Assembly: GCA_051453625.1 (NCBI GenBank)
Contig: JBOZIK010000001.1
Coordinates: 263,693,187 to 263,757,186 of the forward strand
Length of the DNA stretch: 64,000 bases
Direction of reading: 5' to 3'
Origin: Welwitschia mirabilis
Taxonomy: Eukaryota > Gnetophyta > Gnetopsida > Welwitschiales
The notes below the pieces were generated by a model. That model did not search any database. It had not been told where the DNA came from and worked only from the letters and a program-made list of their open reading frames with translations. The translations under genes were made by a program, and so were the position numbers. Shown here piece after piece: positions 1-10,985 of this stretch. Positions within the stretch are counted from its first letter, which is position 1; each line of letters begins with the position of its first letter.

Positions 1-447
1 GTTCTTACTTTATAATTGGATGTGAAAAATTTAATTAATAAATTATTAGTTTAAGTGTCCTTTTTAATTCTTTCTTATGATCTTCCTTATGGTTTATGTT
101 GATTACATTTAAATGAAAGGTATTTGTAGTTGATATAGATCATAAGGGCCAACTTGAATAATAACAAGTTGGTATGCTCAGTTAGAACTTGCATTGAGGT
201 TGCATTAATTCTACATTCATGCATTACATTACATTTTAATTAAGAATAAGAATTTATTTAAAATGTAATATTCTTTAAAGCAATCTTCTTACTTACTCTT
301 TGAAATTTCTTTTCAAATTATGACATGTGAATTAACTCTCACATACTAGTGCATTTTGTGTGTGTTTTATTAAAGAATTACAGGTATTAAAGATAAAAAT
401 TCATTCAAAAGAAATAGCGTTTTGAGCACATGATTCATAAGCTAATA
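1..447 (+). repeat. Family A LTR fragment, plus orientation
   Basis: Read on the plus strand, this segment follows the same order of landmarks as the minus-strand reading of the family A LTRs elsewhere in the window. It has the ATGTTGATTAC block, the 'aagttggtatgc' block, a run like 'actagtgcattttgtgtg', and an end near GATTCAT just before 447. It is therefore the 3' portion of an A-type LTR lying opposite to the array that begins at 1478. No primer-binding site follows, so it is truncated. Similarity was judged by eye. Confidence 0.6.
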
Positions 448-984
448 GTCAAATAGTTGAAAAAAAATCAAAAATATGCCTGGCATAAAAATATATCATT
501 ATTTTACATTAAATTTACCTGATCTTCTTAGATATTCTTATATCGAATATCATTTTATTTTTCTGGTTGTACTTGTGTATTAGGCATCATTTATTTAATC
601 ATTATATCAAAAGCACATTTAATTTTAAAGTGATACTAGGCTAAAACTAATCACAATATCTTTCTTTAGAAGCTAAGGATTATTAGAAAATCTTTTACTT
701 TAAGAGTTTTTAGAAAAATATTTGATTATATCTTGAGTAGCTATTGCAATAAAGGAACAAATTAAGGTTTATTTAACATACTTTTTTGTGTGTAAATTTT
801 AGTTCGGTTAATGCCATATCATTTTTATTATTGTTAGTTCTTTTTACTTTAAGAAAATTCATAGAAGTTTCCCTCTTTGCAACTCCCCTGTAGGAAACAT
901 ATCCTAACAATAGACATCAAAATAAGTTATTAGGATATCCAAGTTGTTTTATTACATCTCATGTGATGTAATAGGTAGAGAATA
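448..984. other. Unassigned AT-rich sequence
   Basis: No reading frame, RNA gene or repeat from elsewhere in the window was recognised here. It lies between the inverted A LTR fragment and a copia gag remnant, so it may be the leader or an LTR part of that copia element. There is no clear TG...CA boundary to support this. Confidence 0.3.
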
Positions 985-1477
985 TGAAAGGCCAATCAAC
1001 TAGAAATTCTCCATACTCTAGTGAAGATAACTATGAATTTTGAAAGACTAGAACATAAGTATTCATTAAGGATATGATTTTTAACTACTAGAAAATAGTG
1101 GAGAATGGATTCAAACCTCTTAAAATAGTATAACTATTTATGGAGTTAGTGTTTTAGTTATGAAAGAGAGAAAGGGATGTACCAATAAAAAGAAAGATGA
1201 TGTCATGTTCAATAAGAAATATATAAACACACTATGGTAGGGAGTAAATCTAGAGGACTATAAGAAGATAAGGAACTTTACTACATCTAAGAAAATATGG
1301 GAATATTTAGAAGTTATGTATGACAAAAAATTAATTCAAGAAGATAAAAAAATAATTCTGATGATCTAGTCTGAGAGAATTAAAATGCAAGATGATGAAA
1401 TATTCTCTAAGTTTAGTAAGTTGATGGACACTATGAATGATCTATGTAACTTGATGAATAATTATCAACTAGTCTAA
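985..1477 (+). pseudogene. Ty1/copia gag fragment (UBN2-like), 5' part
   Basis: An ATG at 985 opens a broken frame reading MKGQSTRNSPYSSEDNYEFW, like the N-terminus of plant copia Gag polyproteins. Further on, pieces such as 'TSKKIWEYLEVMYDKK' and 'KMQDDEIFSKFSKLMDTMND' resemble the UBN2 gag domain. Gag would form the particle shell that packages element RNA. Several in-frame stops show it is dead. It ends abruptly at 1477 where the family A LTR starts, so the A array probably inserted into this copia element or fused with it. The rest of the copia element is not visible to the right within the window. Confidence 0.6.
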
Positions 1478-1917
1478 TATTAGGATGCGAATCATGTATT
1501 TAAATTAATATTTGTTTCCATAAATATCTGATCTTTGGTATCTACAAATATTTAATATGATTAACATAAAAAGCACTGGTATGTAAAAGTCAACCTAGTT
1601 GTCATACTCTAGAAAGGAAATTCAAAGAAGAAGCTAAAATATTATTATAAAGGATTAATATCTAACTTTTAGAATAATAAATTGATTAAAATGTAATAAT
1701 GTAATGAATGCATTATTAAATGCAATATGCATAAATGAATGCAACCTAAATGAAGATTCTAATCAAGTGTGCCAACTTGTCCTCTAAGTTGACCCTCATA
1801 ACCTATATCAATTACAAATAATTATCACTTAAGAGTAATCAACATAAGCTATAAGGTAGATAAGAAGAATATAGAGAAGAACAATTCAACTGATATTTCA
1901 TTAATTGAAATGTTCAC

Positions 1918-2056
1918 ATCTACTTACAAAGTAAGAGTCCCTTTGTGAAGAATACATAGTCCAACATCAAGCAACACACTTTTCTGTAATGGTTACAAAG
2001 CAATAACTCCTTAATGAAGGAGACATAGTCTAACACCAAGCAATGTCCTTCTTTAC
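1918..2056 (-). repeat. ~65-bp subrepeat pair in A LTR
   Basis: Two adjacent units begin around TTACAAAG (1924 and 1993). Each carries a 'gaaggagacatagtc'-like core and an 'aacaccaagcaa'-like end, and a third partial unit starts near 2053. The same pair occurs in the other A LTRs (for example about 21884-22015 and 38090-38215). It is therefore an old, intrinsic feature of this LTR family. Short frames across it are by-products of the repeat. Confidence 0.6.
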
Positions 2057-2760
2057 AACTAATGAATGGATCTTTTACCCAATTTCTCTTTAATTTATCA
2101 TAAGAATAGTCGATACAATCTAAATGAGTAAAAGGAGACCTAAGGAGAGTATTTATAATATTTAGAATAACTATTAGAATCATTAAAGAGTCATAACTAC
2201 TCAAGAAACTATCATAACAATGATTACAAATGTGATTCAAAGAAGAAGTTAAAAGATTACTACAAATGATTAACATCTAAATTTTAGAATAATAAATTGA
2301 TTAAAATGTAATAATGCAATGCATTATTAAATGCAATATTCACAAATGAATGTAACCTAAATGAAGATTCTAATCAAGTGTGCCAATTTGTCCTCCAAGT
2401 TGGCCCTCATAACATATATCAATTACAAATAACTATCACTTAAGAGTAATCAACATAAGCTATAAGGCAGATAAGAAGAATATAGAAAAGAACAATTCAA
2501 CCAATATTTCATTAATTAAAATGTTCACATCTAGTTGTAAAGTAAGAGCTCCATAGTGAAGAAGACATAGTCCAACATCAAGCAACACCCTTGTCTGTAA
2601 CGGTTACAAAGCAATAACTTCTTAATGAAGGAGACATAGTCTAACATCAAGTAATTTCCTTCTCTATAACTAATTAATGAATCTTTTAATTAATTACTCT
2701 TTAATTTATCATAAGAATAGTTGATACAGTAAATGAGTAAATGGAAAACCTAAGAACGGT

Positions 2761-2768
2761 ATTTATAG
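2761..2768 (-). promoter_or_regulatory. TATA-like box of A LTR (second copy)
   Basis: The minus strand reads CTATAAATACC, a good plant TATA box. The equivalent site in the first tandem copy is at 2151-2158 (TTATAAATAC). A matching site occurs near 61162-61172 in the LTR at 60398. Assignment rests on motif and conserved position; no start site was observed. Confidence 0.5.
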
Positions 2769-3638
2769 TATTTGGAATGACTATTAGAATTGCCAAAGAG
2801 TCATAACTACTCAAGAGGCTATCATAACAATGATTACAGATGTGATGAAGTTTTGTTTTGTATTATTCATGTATGTCATCCACTAGGGTGTTATCCAAAT
2901 AACCAGATAGACAATCATTGATCCTTTATATTATTATAACTCTTTGTCTTCTACATGCCTTCTTGGTGATGATAGGATTTTCATGTTCCTTATGTCATCT
3001 TGGCTGTTATGTGGATGACCGTGTGGATGAATGATAGTAGTAAGAATTATAACTTTTGTTTCTCTGGATCATGATAGTCATACTGAGTGTTATTTAGACA
3101 ACTAGATGGATAACTGTTCACAAAAACCTATTTCCTCTATTTATTAATCATGTTAGTTATCCTCTTGATGTCGTCTAGATGATAAGGTATACGATAGTTG
3201 TTCTTCATTCTTTTTTACTTTCTTTGTTATGATTGGCTTTCAAAATATGTGGAGTTTCGTCTAAAAAATATAGTGGATGATAGTCTTTTTAGTTATATTT
3301 TGGCCTTTTAATCATCATCCATCCACATAGAGTGCTATAGGTATAGAATGCAAGCATTCACATACTCTAAAACTATCGTCTTCTAAGAGGGATAAGCTAG
3401 TATGTCTAGTTATTATCTTACTTAGAATGCATACAGTCTACATTAGATCCATGATGTTCTAGAAATGCTATGGAGTGTGAAATGTATCCAAAAATGGTTC
3501 ATTATCGATAAATTTGGCGTTTTACATGATCATCTTGATTGAACTTTAGATTCTTCCTATTTGGCTTAGAAACCTACTAAAATTATTTGAAACATGCTTT
3601 AAACATACTATTAAATATTACTAATTTAACTCACAACA

Positions 3639-3655
3639 TAGTCCCCAACTAAGAA
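3639..3655 (-). promoter_or_regulatory. Polypurine tract of A1
   Basis: On the minus strand the sequence next to the LTR start is CTTAGTTGGGGACTA, the usual position and composition of the plus-strand primer of an LTR retroelement. Homologous tracts occur at 32971, 39091 and 61949. Confidence 0.6.
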
Positions 3656-5050
3656 TTTGTTAGTCCTTGATAAAGAATGTAGAAAAGGGATTAAAGTTAG
3701 CCAAATTGAAAAAAAGATAAAACATAACACTTAAGTATAAAAGATATTATATTGTTAAACATAGAATGCATACTATAAAGATATTCCACTTTAATATCAT
3801 AAGAAAGATATGTATTGAATTTAAAGTTTTAATATTTTAGAACTTTGAATAACATATGTTTATTAAATAAATTTCTTTAATTAAAGACAATCTTTTAAGG
3901 ATTCTAAAGGTTCCACCCTCATGAAGTAGATAAATTTATCCTAACTTTTTAAGTAAATGTACTTGCAATAATTAGAAAGAATAAGATAAAATTAATAATG
4001 GATGTAAAATAAGAAAGAAAAGCAAAAACCAAAAAAAAAAACAACTAGATAAGGAAAAATGGAAATAAAATTAAGGGCCAAGAATGAACAATGAGTATCA
4101 TCTTTATTGTGTATTAGGACTTAATAATTTTAAACAAGAAGACTAGAAAATGATAAAGTTCTTATCATTGTTTAATAAAAAAGCAAGTGAATGACTTTAA
4201 GATAACTAATTTGTAACTAAGAAAATTAAAACTAAAAATTAACAACATGGGATAAGAAAATATTAAGTAGTTTGCCATAAATGTTAACCTAGCAAGATTC
4301 CTTGAAGAAAATCATAAGGCTACTTGATGTAAAGATGCATGATTCATTATAAAAATATTACAGTTTATCATTCAATAAGGCTATGAAAGGATCAATATTT
4401 AAAGATTATTTAAAAAGTATCAATTAATATTTGGACTATAATTTAATTCATATTCATCTTTTAGTGATTATGTCATCTAATGATCAATACACTGAAAAGT
4501 CCTCAAGGCATTTTTGCCTTAGGATAATCAAAATCAAGTGGGGTATTAATAAATACCATTCTTCATGATGAGGGGAGTGTAACCACTACCAAGAAAGTAA
4601 GGATTCACAAGCAAATATAGATCATGACCAAATAACCCTCTAGTAGGGTTTTCATAGTTATCGTATCATATTGCTAAAGGTTCTCTTAAGGAAATTTGCC
4701 TTGATGCACTTGTGATAGGACAATATGATATATTTTTAAGGAGGGTTAACTTTTTATGTTATTTTCTCTTTAATTATTTTATTTTTATACACTTGGAATT
4801 TCAATTTAATAGCATTGATTGATCATTGGAGTTAAAATAAAGTAATCAAGGAGATTGTTTTAGATGTAGAAATATCTGAAGATTAGATAAATTCAATCTT
4901 TTTCACTATAATTCCCAAAGTAAGAGATTACTTAATCATGATAAGACATATGAAATTTAAACATAAATCAAATTAAAGATGATCAAGTAGGATCATAACT
5001 TAAATAAAGAAATGGAACTAACAGAAGATTTAGAAGATGGAAAAGGAAAA
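3656..5050 (-). other. A1 3' internal region, no intact gene
   Basis: AT-rich sequence between the integrase end and the polypurine tract. The same blocks recur in A2b (32971-34440), A2c (39091-39521 joined to 56343-57380) and partly in B1. One block contains 'ttcatgatgagggga' at about 4560-4580. Only A2b has an open frame here (33830-34054), and it breaks in the other copies, so I do not call a gene. Confidence 0.5.
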
Positions 5051-5400
5051 ATCCTTCTATTTTTCCTCAAGGGTATCTTCCAAGTTAATTACTTCTACTA
5101 GGTTCAAGGCATAAGCAGAATCATTAGGTGATGTGTAAATTTTGAGCCTTTGTCCATTGACATTCTGGATATCTGTGGATTGCAAACTAGAAATCTCAAT
5201 AGAGCCACTATAATGAAATTTTTTCCCAAGGTAAGGATCTAATCATTTAGAGGTCAACTTGTTATGCAAAAGATGCACTTGAGTGTTATAAAGTAGAAAT
5301 AGCTAATTAGGTTGAAAAGATTTAGAAATAAGCTTTTTATCATGGTAAAACTTTACTTAACCTTTTTGGATGAGTTGTCTATGAATAACATGCTTATGTT
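5050..5400 (-). pseudogene. Integrase C-terminal module remnant, A1
   Basis: Broken minus-strand frames give pieces such as 'HNKLTSK', 'LDPYLGKKFHYSGSIEI' and 'NVNGQRLK'-like text. These fit the C-terminal (GPY/F-type) module of plant Ty3/gypsy integrases, whose general layout is a basic stretch, a W/GP-containing strand and a VNG-RLK end. This module helps bind DNA or chromatin during insertion. The same remnant persists in the pol-less A2 units and in B1. Stops and frameshifts make it non-functional. Confidence 0.55.
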
Positions 5401-6218
5401 TCTCATTAAGTTGTTAAAGCTAGACTAGTCTATGATAAAGATTATTATTAAAATTTAAGACATTAAGTTAATGAATGTTTTTATAAGAATCTTAGTACAT
5501 ATTAATGGGAAGAACACAAGCTTTATCATATATAAGTTCATAAAGAGAAAAACCAAGTGAACTACACTAAGTAGTATGGTAATCGCAAAGCACATCATTA
5601 AGTTTAAAGAATCAAGAATTATTTGTTTTTGAAAATAAGTTTTTAAAGCATTTTCTTGATTTTCTTATTTGAATTTCCAGCTTGACCCTTTATTTGTGGG
5701 TGATAAGAATTGGTAATTCTATGTTCAATTCCTACTGAAACAAGGAGTTTTCTAAGAATTTTATTTATAAAATAAGATCCTTAATCACTTATAAAAATTC
5801 TTGGGAAGCCAAATCTATGAAAAATGTTAGATCTAAAAAAAGAACATATAGTTTTGACATCATTTATGATTATAATAATGGATTCTACTCATTTAATCAC
5901 ATAATCCACAACTACTGGGCTGTAATTTTTATTATAAGAAGATGATATAAGAGAGCATATGAAGTATATGCCCCAACAATCAGAAGGTTCACACTCTAAG
6001 ATAGGTTAAAGAGGCATGTCTTGAGGTTTGGAAAGGCTACCAAAATGTTGACAAGAATTACATTTTCTTATAAAGGTAATTGAATCTTTAAAGAGGATAG
6101 ACAAATAGAAACCTACATGAAGAATTTTCATAGAAGTTTTTTGATTACTAAATAACTTCCACACACTCCACCATGATAAAGAGTAAGGATACCAGATTAC
6201 TTCTATTCTATTACACAT
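5400..6218 (-). pseudogene. Ty3/gypsy integrase (zinc and catalytic domains), A1
   Basis: The minus-strand frame at 6006-6218 (70 codons) includes 'GFYLSILFKD' and 'CNSCQHFG', the end of the HHCC zinc domain that precedes the integrase core. Downstream, broken frames read 'VDYVIKWVES', 'FISD' and 'YHPQIKGQAGN', matching the core that joins element cDNA to host DNA. The position expected to hold the catalytic Glu in the GQAE motif is Gly (codon 5676-5678), and stops interrupt the frame. It follows RNase H, as expected for Ty3/gypsy order. Confidence 0.8.
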
Positions 6219-6284
6219 TTGCGCATGATTTAATCTTTACATTTTTGATTAGAGATGAGGTTTATACCATTCATAATCTCTTAT

Positions 6285-6930
6285 TCAATGAAGAAAAGAT
6301 TTTATTTGATTGTGAGTCCAATGTTGGGGAGTTTTAAGGGTAAAAAGATAATTACCAATATTAACATAACATGAAGCAGGATGTTTAGAAGAGATGGAAT
6401 AAAAATTTTCAATAGAGAAGAGTTTCTCATTTGGAAAATTATCTTGGATAGAAAGATAAGGGAATAAAAGATGTTGTTCATAAGGGATTCTAGATAAATG
6501 ACTAGCCATACAATTATGTTTCCCTTATTTTATCAATGATGGTTAGGTTAAATTCTTGCATTAATAACATCCATCTAATAAGTAATGCACTAGAATCCTT
6601 CTTACTCAGGAGATATCAGATCGTTGCATGATCAATATAGACATTAGTATGAAAACCAAGAAGATAGTGTCAAAGTTTATCAAGATAAAAGATGATGATA
6701 AGAATTTCTTTGTTATTAGTGGTATAATTAAGTTAAGCTCCTTAAAGGGTTTTACTGATGTAGCAATAACATTATAACCTTTCTTATGTNNNNNNNNNNA
6801 TACCCCCTACAACAATATCGCTTACATCACACTTAAGTTCAAAGTCTTTATTCCAATTAAGTCCTCTTACACTAGGTGTTGAACTGATTTTGTCTTTAAG
6901 ATTTTCAAAGGCATGTTGACAAGACTCATT
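6285..6930 (-). pseudogene. RNase H and RH-integrase linker, A1
   Basis: The minus frame 6285-6509 starts MASHLSRI, like the ADHLSRL motif at the end of plant Ty3/gypsy RNase H, then continues with 'QDNFPNEKLF' typical of the linker to integrase. Upstream, broken frames read 'IRWMLLMQEFNLTI' and 'KDFELKCDVSD', fitting RNase H, which degrades RNA in the RNA-DNA hybrid. A 10-N gap lies at 6790-6799. Stops interrupt the segment. Confidence 0.75.
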
Positions 6931-7760
6931 CTAATTAAATTTATCATCTTTTTCTAAAAGATAATGAATAGATTTACAAATTTTAGCATAATCTTTAATG
7001 AATCTATGATAAAAACTGGCATTACTAACAAAAGATCTAACTTGTTTTACATTGGTTAAAGGAGGAAGGTTTCTAATGATATCTATTATAGTAGGATATA
7101 TTTGAATACCATTGCTAAAAATATAATGACCTAAAACTATTCCATTTCTTACCAAGAAGTAACTCTTTTCCTAGCTCAAATGAAGGCTAGATTCTATGCA
7201 TTGATTAAGGGACTTTTTTGAATCTTTTTAAGGTTTGTTCAAAAGAATACCCTAAAATATAAAATTCATCCATGAATATTTTAATTGATTCCTCAATAAT
7301 ATCTGAAACTATACCCATCATAGTTCTTTGAAATGTTCTAGGTGCATTACATAAATCAAAGGGCATTCTTCTAAAGGTAAAATACCAAAAGGAAAGGTGA
7401 AAGTTATCTTGGATTGATCTTCCTTGGCTATGCATATTTGATTATAACCATTATATCAATTAAGAAAGTAATAATATGCATGGCCTTAAATACTATTAAG
7501 AATTTTATCTAGAAATGGTAAGCAATAATAGTCTTTCTTGGTGACATCATTAAGATTTCTAAAATCAATCCAAACTCATCACTTCTCATCTTTTTTTGGT
7601 ACTGTAGTAATAGAGATAATCCATTCACTATTAGATATGGCATAAATAATTACTACATCTATAAGTTTAATGATTTTTTCCTATACTATGTACTTAAGAG
7701 AAAGGTTAAGTCTCCTTTGTGGTTGTCTAATGGGCTTGGAATTATCCTCCAAATAAATTT
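6931..7760 (-). pseudogene. Ty3/gypsy reverse transcriptase, A1
   Basis: Two open pieces are strongly RT-like. One at 7205-7435 (76 codons) contains 'RRMPFDLCNAPRTFQR' and 'IFMDEF'. The next at 6931-7155 (74 codons) contains 'NGIVLGHYIFSNGI' and 'SFYHRFIKDYAKI', the thumb region. This enzyme copies element RNA into DNA. The catalytic Asp-Asp pair reads Asp-Glu (Glu codon 7265-7267), and the pieces are separated by a frame break. Together with the integrase and protease changes, this marks the element as dead. Confidence 0.85.
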
Positions 7761-8439
7761 TATGCTAAAAAATGGAAGGAGGAATGGCTAAAACATCCTT
7801 ATGAGTTTAAACAGAAGCATGTGTTTTAGATTTGAAAAGTTGAAGTAGTAATTATTCTTAAGAAAGATGAAGACATGTATTAACGATTAAGGGTTTTTGA
7901 AAGTGATCATTCAAAAATTTTTATTTTAGTCCATTTGGTAGTTATTTAAGTTTCAAATTAGAATTATCCCTTATCGTGGTTCAAATTCTCTCTTAGTGTA
8001 GAAGGTTTTCCATGGTTTTAACATGTTGAATGTCATTATTAATGAGAGATCTAAAGCTTTTATTTCTTTCTTCATTCAAGTTATTACCCAAAAGGACATT
8101 GTTAAGATTACATACATAGGAGGAATTAAGGTTTCCTTAGATTTCTTCACTTTCTTTAAGATCATTAAATAAAGTTGGATTATATAAAGTGAGAATCCTC
8201 TCTTCTAAAGGATGATGTTGAATAAGCATGCAGGGTCTAATTTGTTGCTCAAGATCAAAATCTTCTCCCTATCATTTTCAACTACATCAAAGAATCTAAT
8301 ACAAAATTTCTTATTTCTTATATAACATCCCATCATCTCTATTCATGTATTAATAATATAATGGAATGTTGCACAAAAAGCTCTTCCTAAGAATAAATGG
8401 TATCCTTCATTGTGTTATACATTAATGATAAACATATTT
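7761..8439 (-). other. A1 protease-RT connecting region
   Basis: Position and orientation imply the end of protease and the N-terminal part of RT, but stops and frameshifts leave no recognisable stretch that I can assign. Nothing else was seen here. Confidence 0.35.
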
Positions 8440-8640
8440 ATATGGTAAAAGGCCTCTTTAATTTGTATGACCAAATCCTTAATAACTCTAATTGGTTTTC
8501 TAAGAGTTGCATCAGCTAGATTCAACATAATTTTTGTTGATTCAATCCTAATTTCTAGTCCAAACTTTTTACAGATGTGAAGTGGCATAATATTGACACT
8601 TGCTCCTATTTCTATTAGTTTTTTCCTAATCCTTTTGTTT
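8440..8640 (-). pseudogene. Retroviral-type aspartic protease, A1
   Basis: The minus strand encodes 'KLIEIGASVNIMPLHICKKF' followed by 'KIMLNLADATLRKPI', close to the plant Ty3/gypsy protease pattern DLGAS-N-MP...LADRS. This enzyme cuts the Gag-Pol polyprotein. The catalytic Asp of D-x-G is Glu here (codon 8610-8612). It lies between gag and RT, as expected. The plus-strand open frame over the same bases is its shadow. Confidence 0.75.
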
Positions 8641-9329
8641 TCTTCTAAGATAAAACTAGCTACAATAGCCCCTAGGTCTTTGAATTTAGGATATTTTTAT
8701 GCTACTAAGTTAGAAAGGGATTGTGCAATGAACACCCTACTTGGTATGGTTCTTTTCTATTTTCTCTTAACTAAGTCCTTCTAAATTTCATTGTATTTAG
8801 GATTATCTTGTAATATTTTCTAGAAAGGTAAGTTAATGCTCACATATTGCATAATTTAAGATAATCATTATAGGTAGGATTAGTCTTTAATCTTTCTAAC
8901 CAAGGAGATGTGGGTTTATTTCTCATGTTCTCATTAGTTGTGTTATGATTGAATTTTTCTATAACAGATAAAGGAAAGCTATATTAAACAAGAATTTATT
9001 TGTCCTCTTCATGGGTTGGATCTTCTTGGTTGTGAGAAGTTGGGATTTCTCCATTGGAAATTGTATCATGTCCATTTCTTATCACTATCTTCCAATCCTT
9101 CTCAACATAATTTAGGTTGGGAATGATTTGGATTGCAAGGGAGCCTTGTGATCTTTGGTTTTCTAACCTAGTTTATTAAAGGATCCTAATCAAATTTTAT
9201 AGATTTTTATTGGTAATTTATAGCATTTTCTTCATTTCTTCCTTCATTCTTCCATTGATTCTCTTAAGGTATTAGACTGAAAGTTATTTGACTAAAAGTT
9301 CTTAGGATGAAAATTATTACTTGTATATC
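8641..9329 (-). other. A1 gag-protease spacer
   Basis: Low-complexity broken frames between the zinc knuckle and protease. Around 9210-9330 the sequence matches the part of the A2 units that follows their zinc knuckle, so this is the point where A1 and A2 internal regions diverge. No open gene was seen. Confidence 0.4.
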
Positions 9330-10286
9330 TATTATCAAAAGTGGGTCTAGGGGCTGATTGTAATCCCATATTTTGTGGCTAAAATTTTTGATTATTTTTG
9401 AAGGTATTAGGTTTTTTATTGAATGTATGAACTTCTTCATGAATCATTTCTCTACATACTAGTAAAATAAGACAATATTTGGTGTAATGGAATTTCTCTT
9501 CACATATTTCACAAGGAGAGTTTGATATTGATGACTAGGGCTATTAATTTAACATTTTACATCAATAAAGGTCTTGTTATAATTTTCTAATGTGTTGGTA
9601 AGCTCTTGAACTAGATTTTTAGAGCTACATTACTCTTAATGTTGTACTTTCTTCACGTCTTTTAACATTTATCCTATAGTTCTATTTTCTTTGATGGCCA
9701 GTTTAGTCTATGTTTGACTTATTTCTACCAACTCTTTTAAAAGATTCCAAGCATTATATAAAATTAAGTTGAATAAATTTCCATTACATTCAAAATCTAC
9801 TAGTTGCTTGGTCTGGCTATTCAATCCACTATAAAAGTAGTTAACAAGTTCATAATCCTTATGAGGTTGTTGTGTAAAGTTGGTAATTCTTTTTTCATTT
9901 TCCTCATGATTACTTTATTCATGAATCTTTCTAAGAAAGCATCTTTAATTTGACTCTGAATCTTAAGGCTTTTGTGTGGAATAGTTTTAAACCAATTCTT
10001 AGCCTTGCCTCTAAGAGTGAAATGAAAAATAGTCATGTAAATCTTATCAGTTACCTTATTTTTCCCATTTTCCAAAGTAAGAAGGAGTTGCTCTATTTCT
10101 ATTAAGTGTTAAAGATCAGTGATCTTCTTCATCTTCTCCTAAGAAATTAGGGTAGGCTTGCAAATTTTTAAGTTTCACATCATCTACTTTGAATAGATGA
10201 AAGGTGGTTTGGATCTCTCTTTTTCTTTATTCTATTAGTTTCTTGAGGGTTAAGGTAGAAGTAGGAGTACAAGTAGAGGTAGACAT
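9330..10286 (-). pseudogene. Ty3/gypsy gag with capsid core and zinc knuckle, A1
   Basis: A plausible start ATG lies at 10286 (MSTSTCTP). The frame 9821-10075 (84 codons) contains 'FHFTLRGKAKNWFKTIP' and 'DAFLERFM', the conserved core of plant retrotransposon gag. Nearer the 3' end, 9472-9513 encodes CEICEEKFHYTKYC, a complete CCHC zinc knuckle that would bind element RNA. Stops break the frame. The capsid core is absent from A2a-A2c, while the knuckle is retained there. Confidence 0.8.
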
Positions 10287-10965
10287 TTTTGTAGGCTTAG
10301 AAAAAGAAAGTGTTTTAAGGATTGGATTTGAAAAAGAAGATGATTTAAGCAAGATACTTTAAAAAAAAATGAAATTACCAATAGGTAAACTATTTTTAGA
10401 AATTTAAAAAGTAGAAAAATAATCTTCCTTTATTCTAGAAACTAAAACTTTCTCACTTCATGTTCTTGAATTGAAGTCTCCTTATCTTTTTTTTAATTGT
10501 TTGGATAATACGTTACTTCTCCCACTAATGCTTTTTCTATGTAATCATTCCCTTGCATTTCCATAAAAGGTTAAAAACAAAACTTCTTTATACTAAAGAG
10601 GAAAACTTCCTTTTAGATCACATGAAGTGTAAGAAGGAGACTATATCAATAGTGGATGTAAATGAAGTGCAAATTAAGTTTTTTGAAAAATAATGTTAAT
10701 TTTCAAAAATAGAACTTATAGATATTTAAAAACTATAGAAATTAAATAGTAAGAGCAAAAACCAAGAAATAAATTAAAGCTAAACTAAGAATGAAAATGT
10801 GTAACCTAAAGTAAGAAAAGAAAGAAAAAACTAATAGAAATTGAAAAAGCAATCTAACCTAAGAAGAATAAAAATTGTATATACATACTACATAGGTAAA
10901 TAACTTAAAATTAAATTAGTTATATATGCAATGAGATTCAACCTTCTAGACTTTTTTGAATCCAT
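10287..10965 (-). other. A1 5' leader
   Basis: A-rich untranslated leader between the gag start and the PBS, rich in short 'aaattaaaaa' runs. Equivalent leaders lie at 20941-21410, 37141-37613 and 59951-60375. A conserved minus-strand block reads AATCTCATTGCATA near 10930. No gene was seen. Confidence 0.5.
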
Positions 10966-10985
10966 CCTCCATAATGACACCAATT
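10966..10985 (-). promoter_or_regulatory. Primer-binding site of A1 (tRNA-Asp-like, decayed)
   Basis: Next to the LTR terminus the minus strand reads AATTGGTGTCATTATGGAGG. It resembles the tRNA-Asp-type PBS TGGCGCCGTTGCCGGGGA of plant Ty3/gypsy elements after several transitions. The copies at 21411, 37614 and 60376 are similar and together support the assignment. Confidence 0.5.

Larger units (their letters stand above)
1621..2846 (-). repeat. 615-bp tandem duplication inside the A LTR
   Basis: The segment starting TTCAAAGAAGAAGCTAAA at 1621 restarts as TTCAAAGAAGAAGTTAAA at 2236 and is followed by the same landmarks in the same order. The copies are 1621-2235 and 2236 to about 2846. They are close in sequence but not identical. 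Each contains a TATA-like box and a pair of ~65-bp subrepeats. The other A LTRs in the window have only one copy of this block. Confidence 0.85.
1478..3638 (-). repeat. Family A LTR (3' LTR of A1), enlarged
   Basis: On the minus strand the LTR starts TGTTGTGAG next to a polypurine tract at 3639 and ends at 1478 in a degraded CAACA-type terminus. Without the internal 615-bp duplication it is about 1.55 kb, matching the other A LTRs (1.46-1.55 kb). It carries TATA-like boxes and the palindromic TCATCTAGATGA-type modules in its U3 part (about 2870-3290). It abuts a copia gag remnant on the left. No reliable TSD could be set because the far end of the array is outside the window. Confidence 0.72.

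Noticed and set aside
1920-2276. 118-codon minus-strand frame with internal repeats
   Set aside because: Lies wholly in an LTR. The repeated residues come from the ~65-bp subrepeats, and the second duplicated block does not keep the frame.
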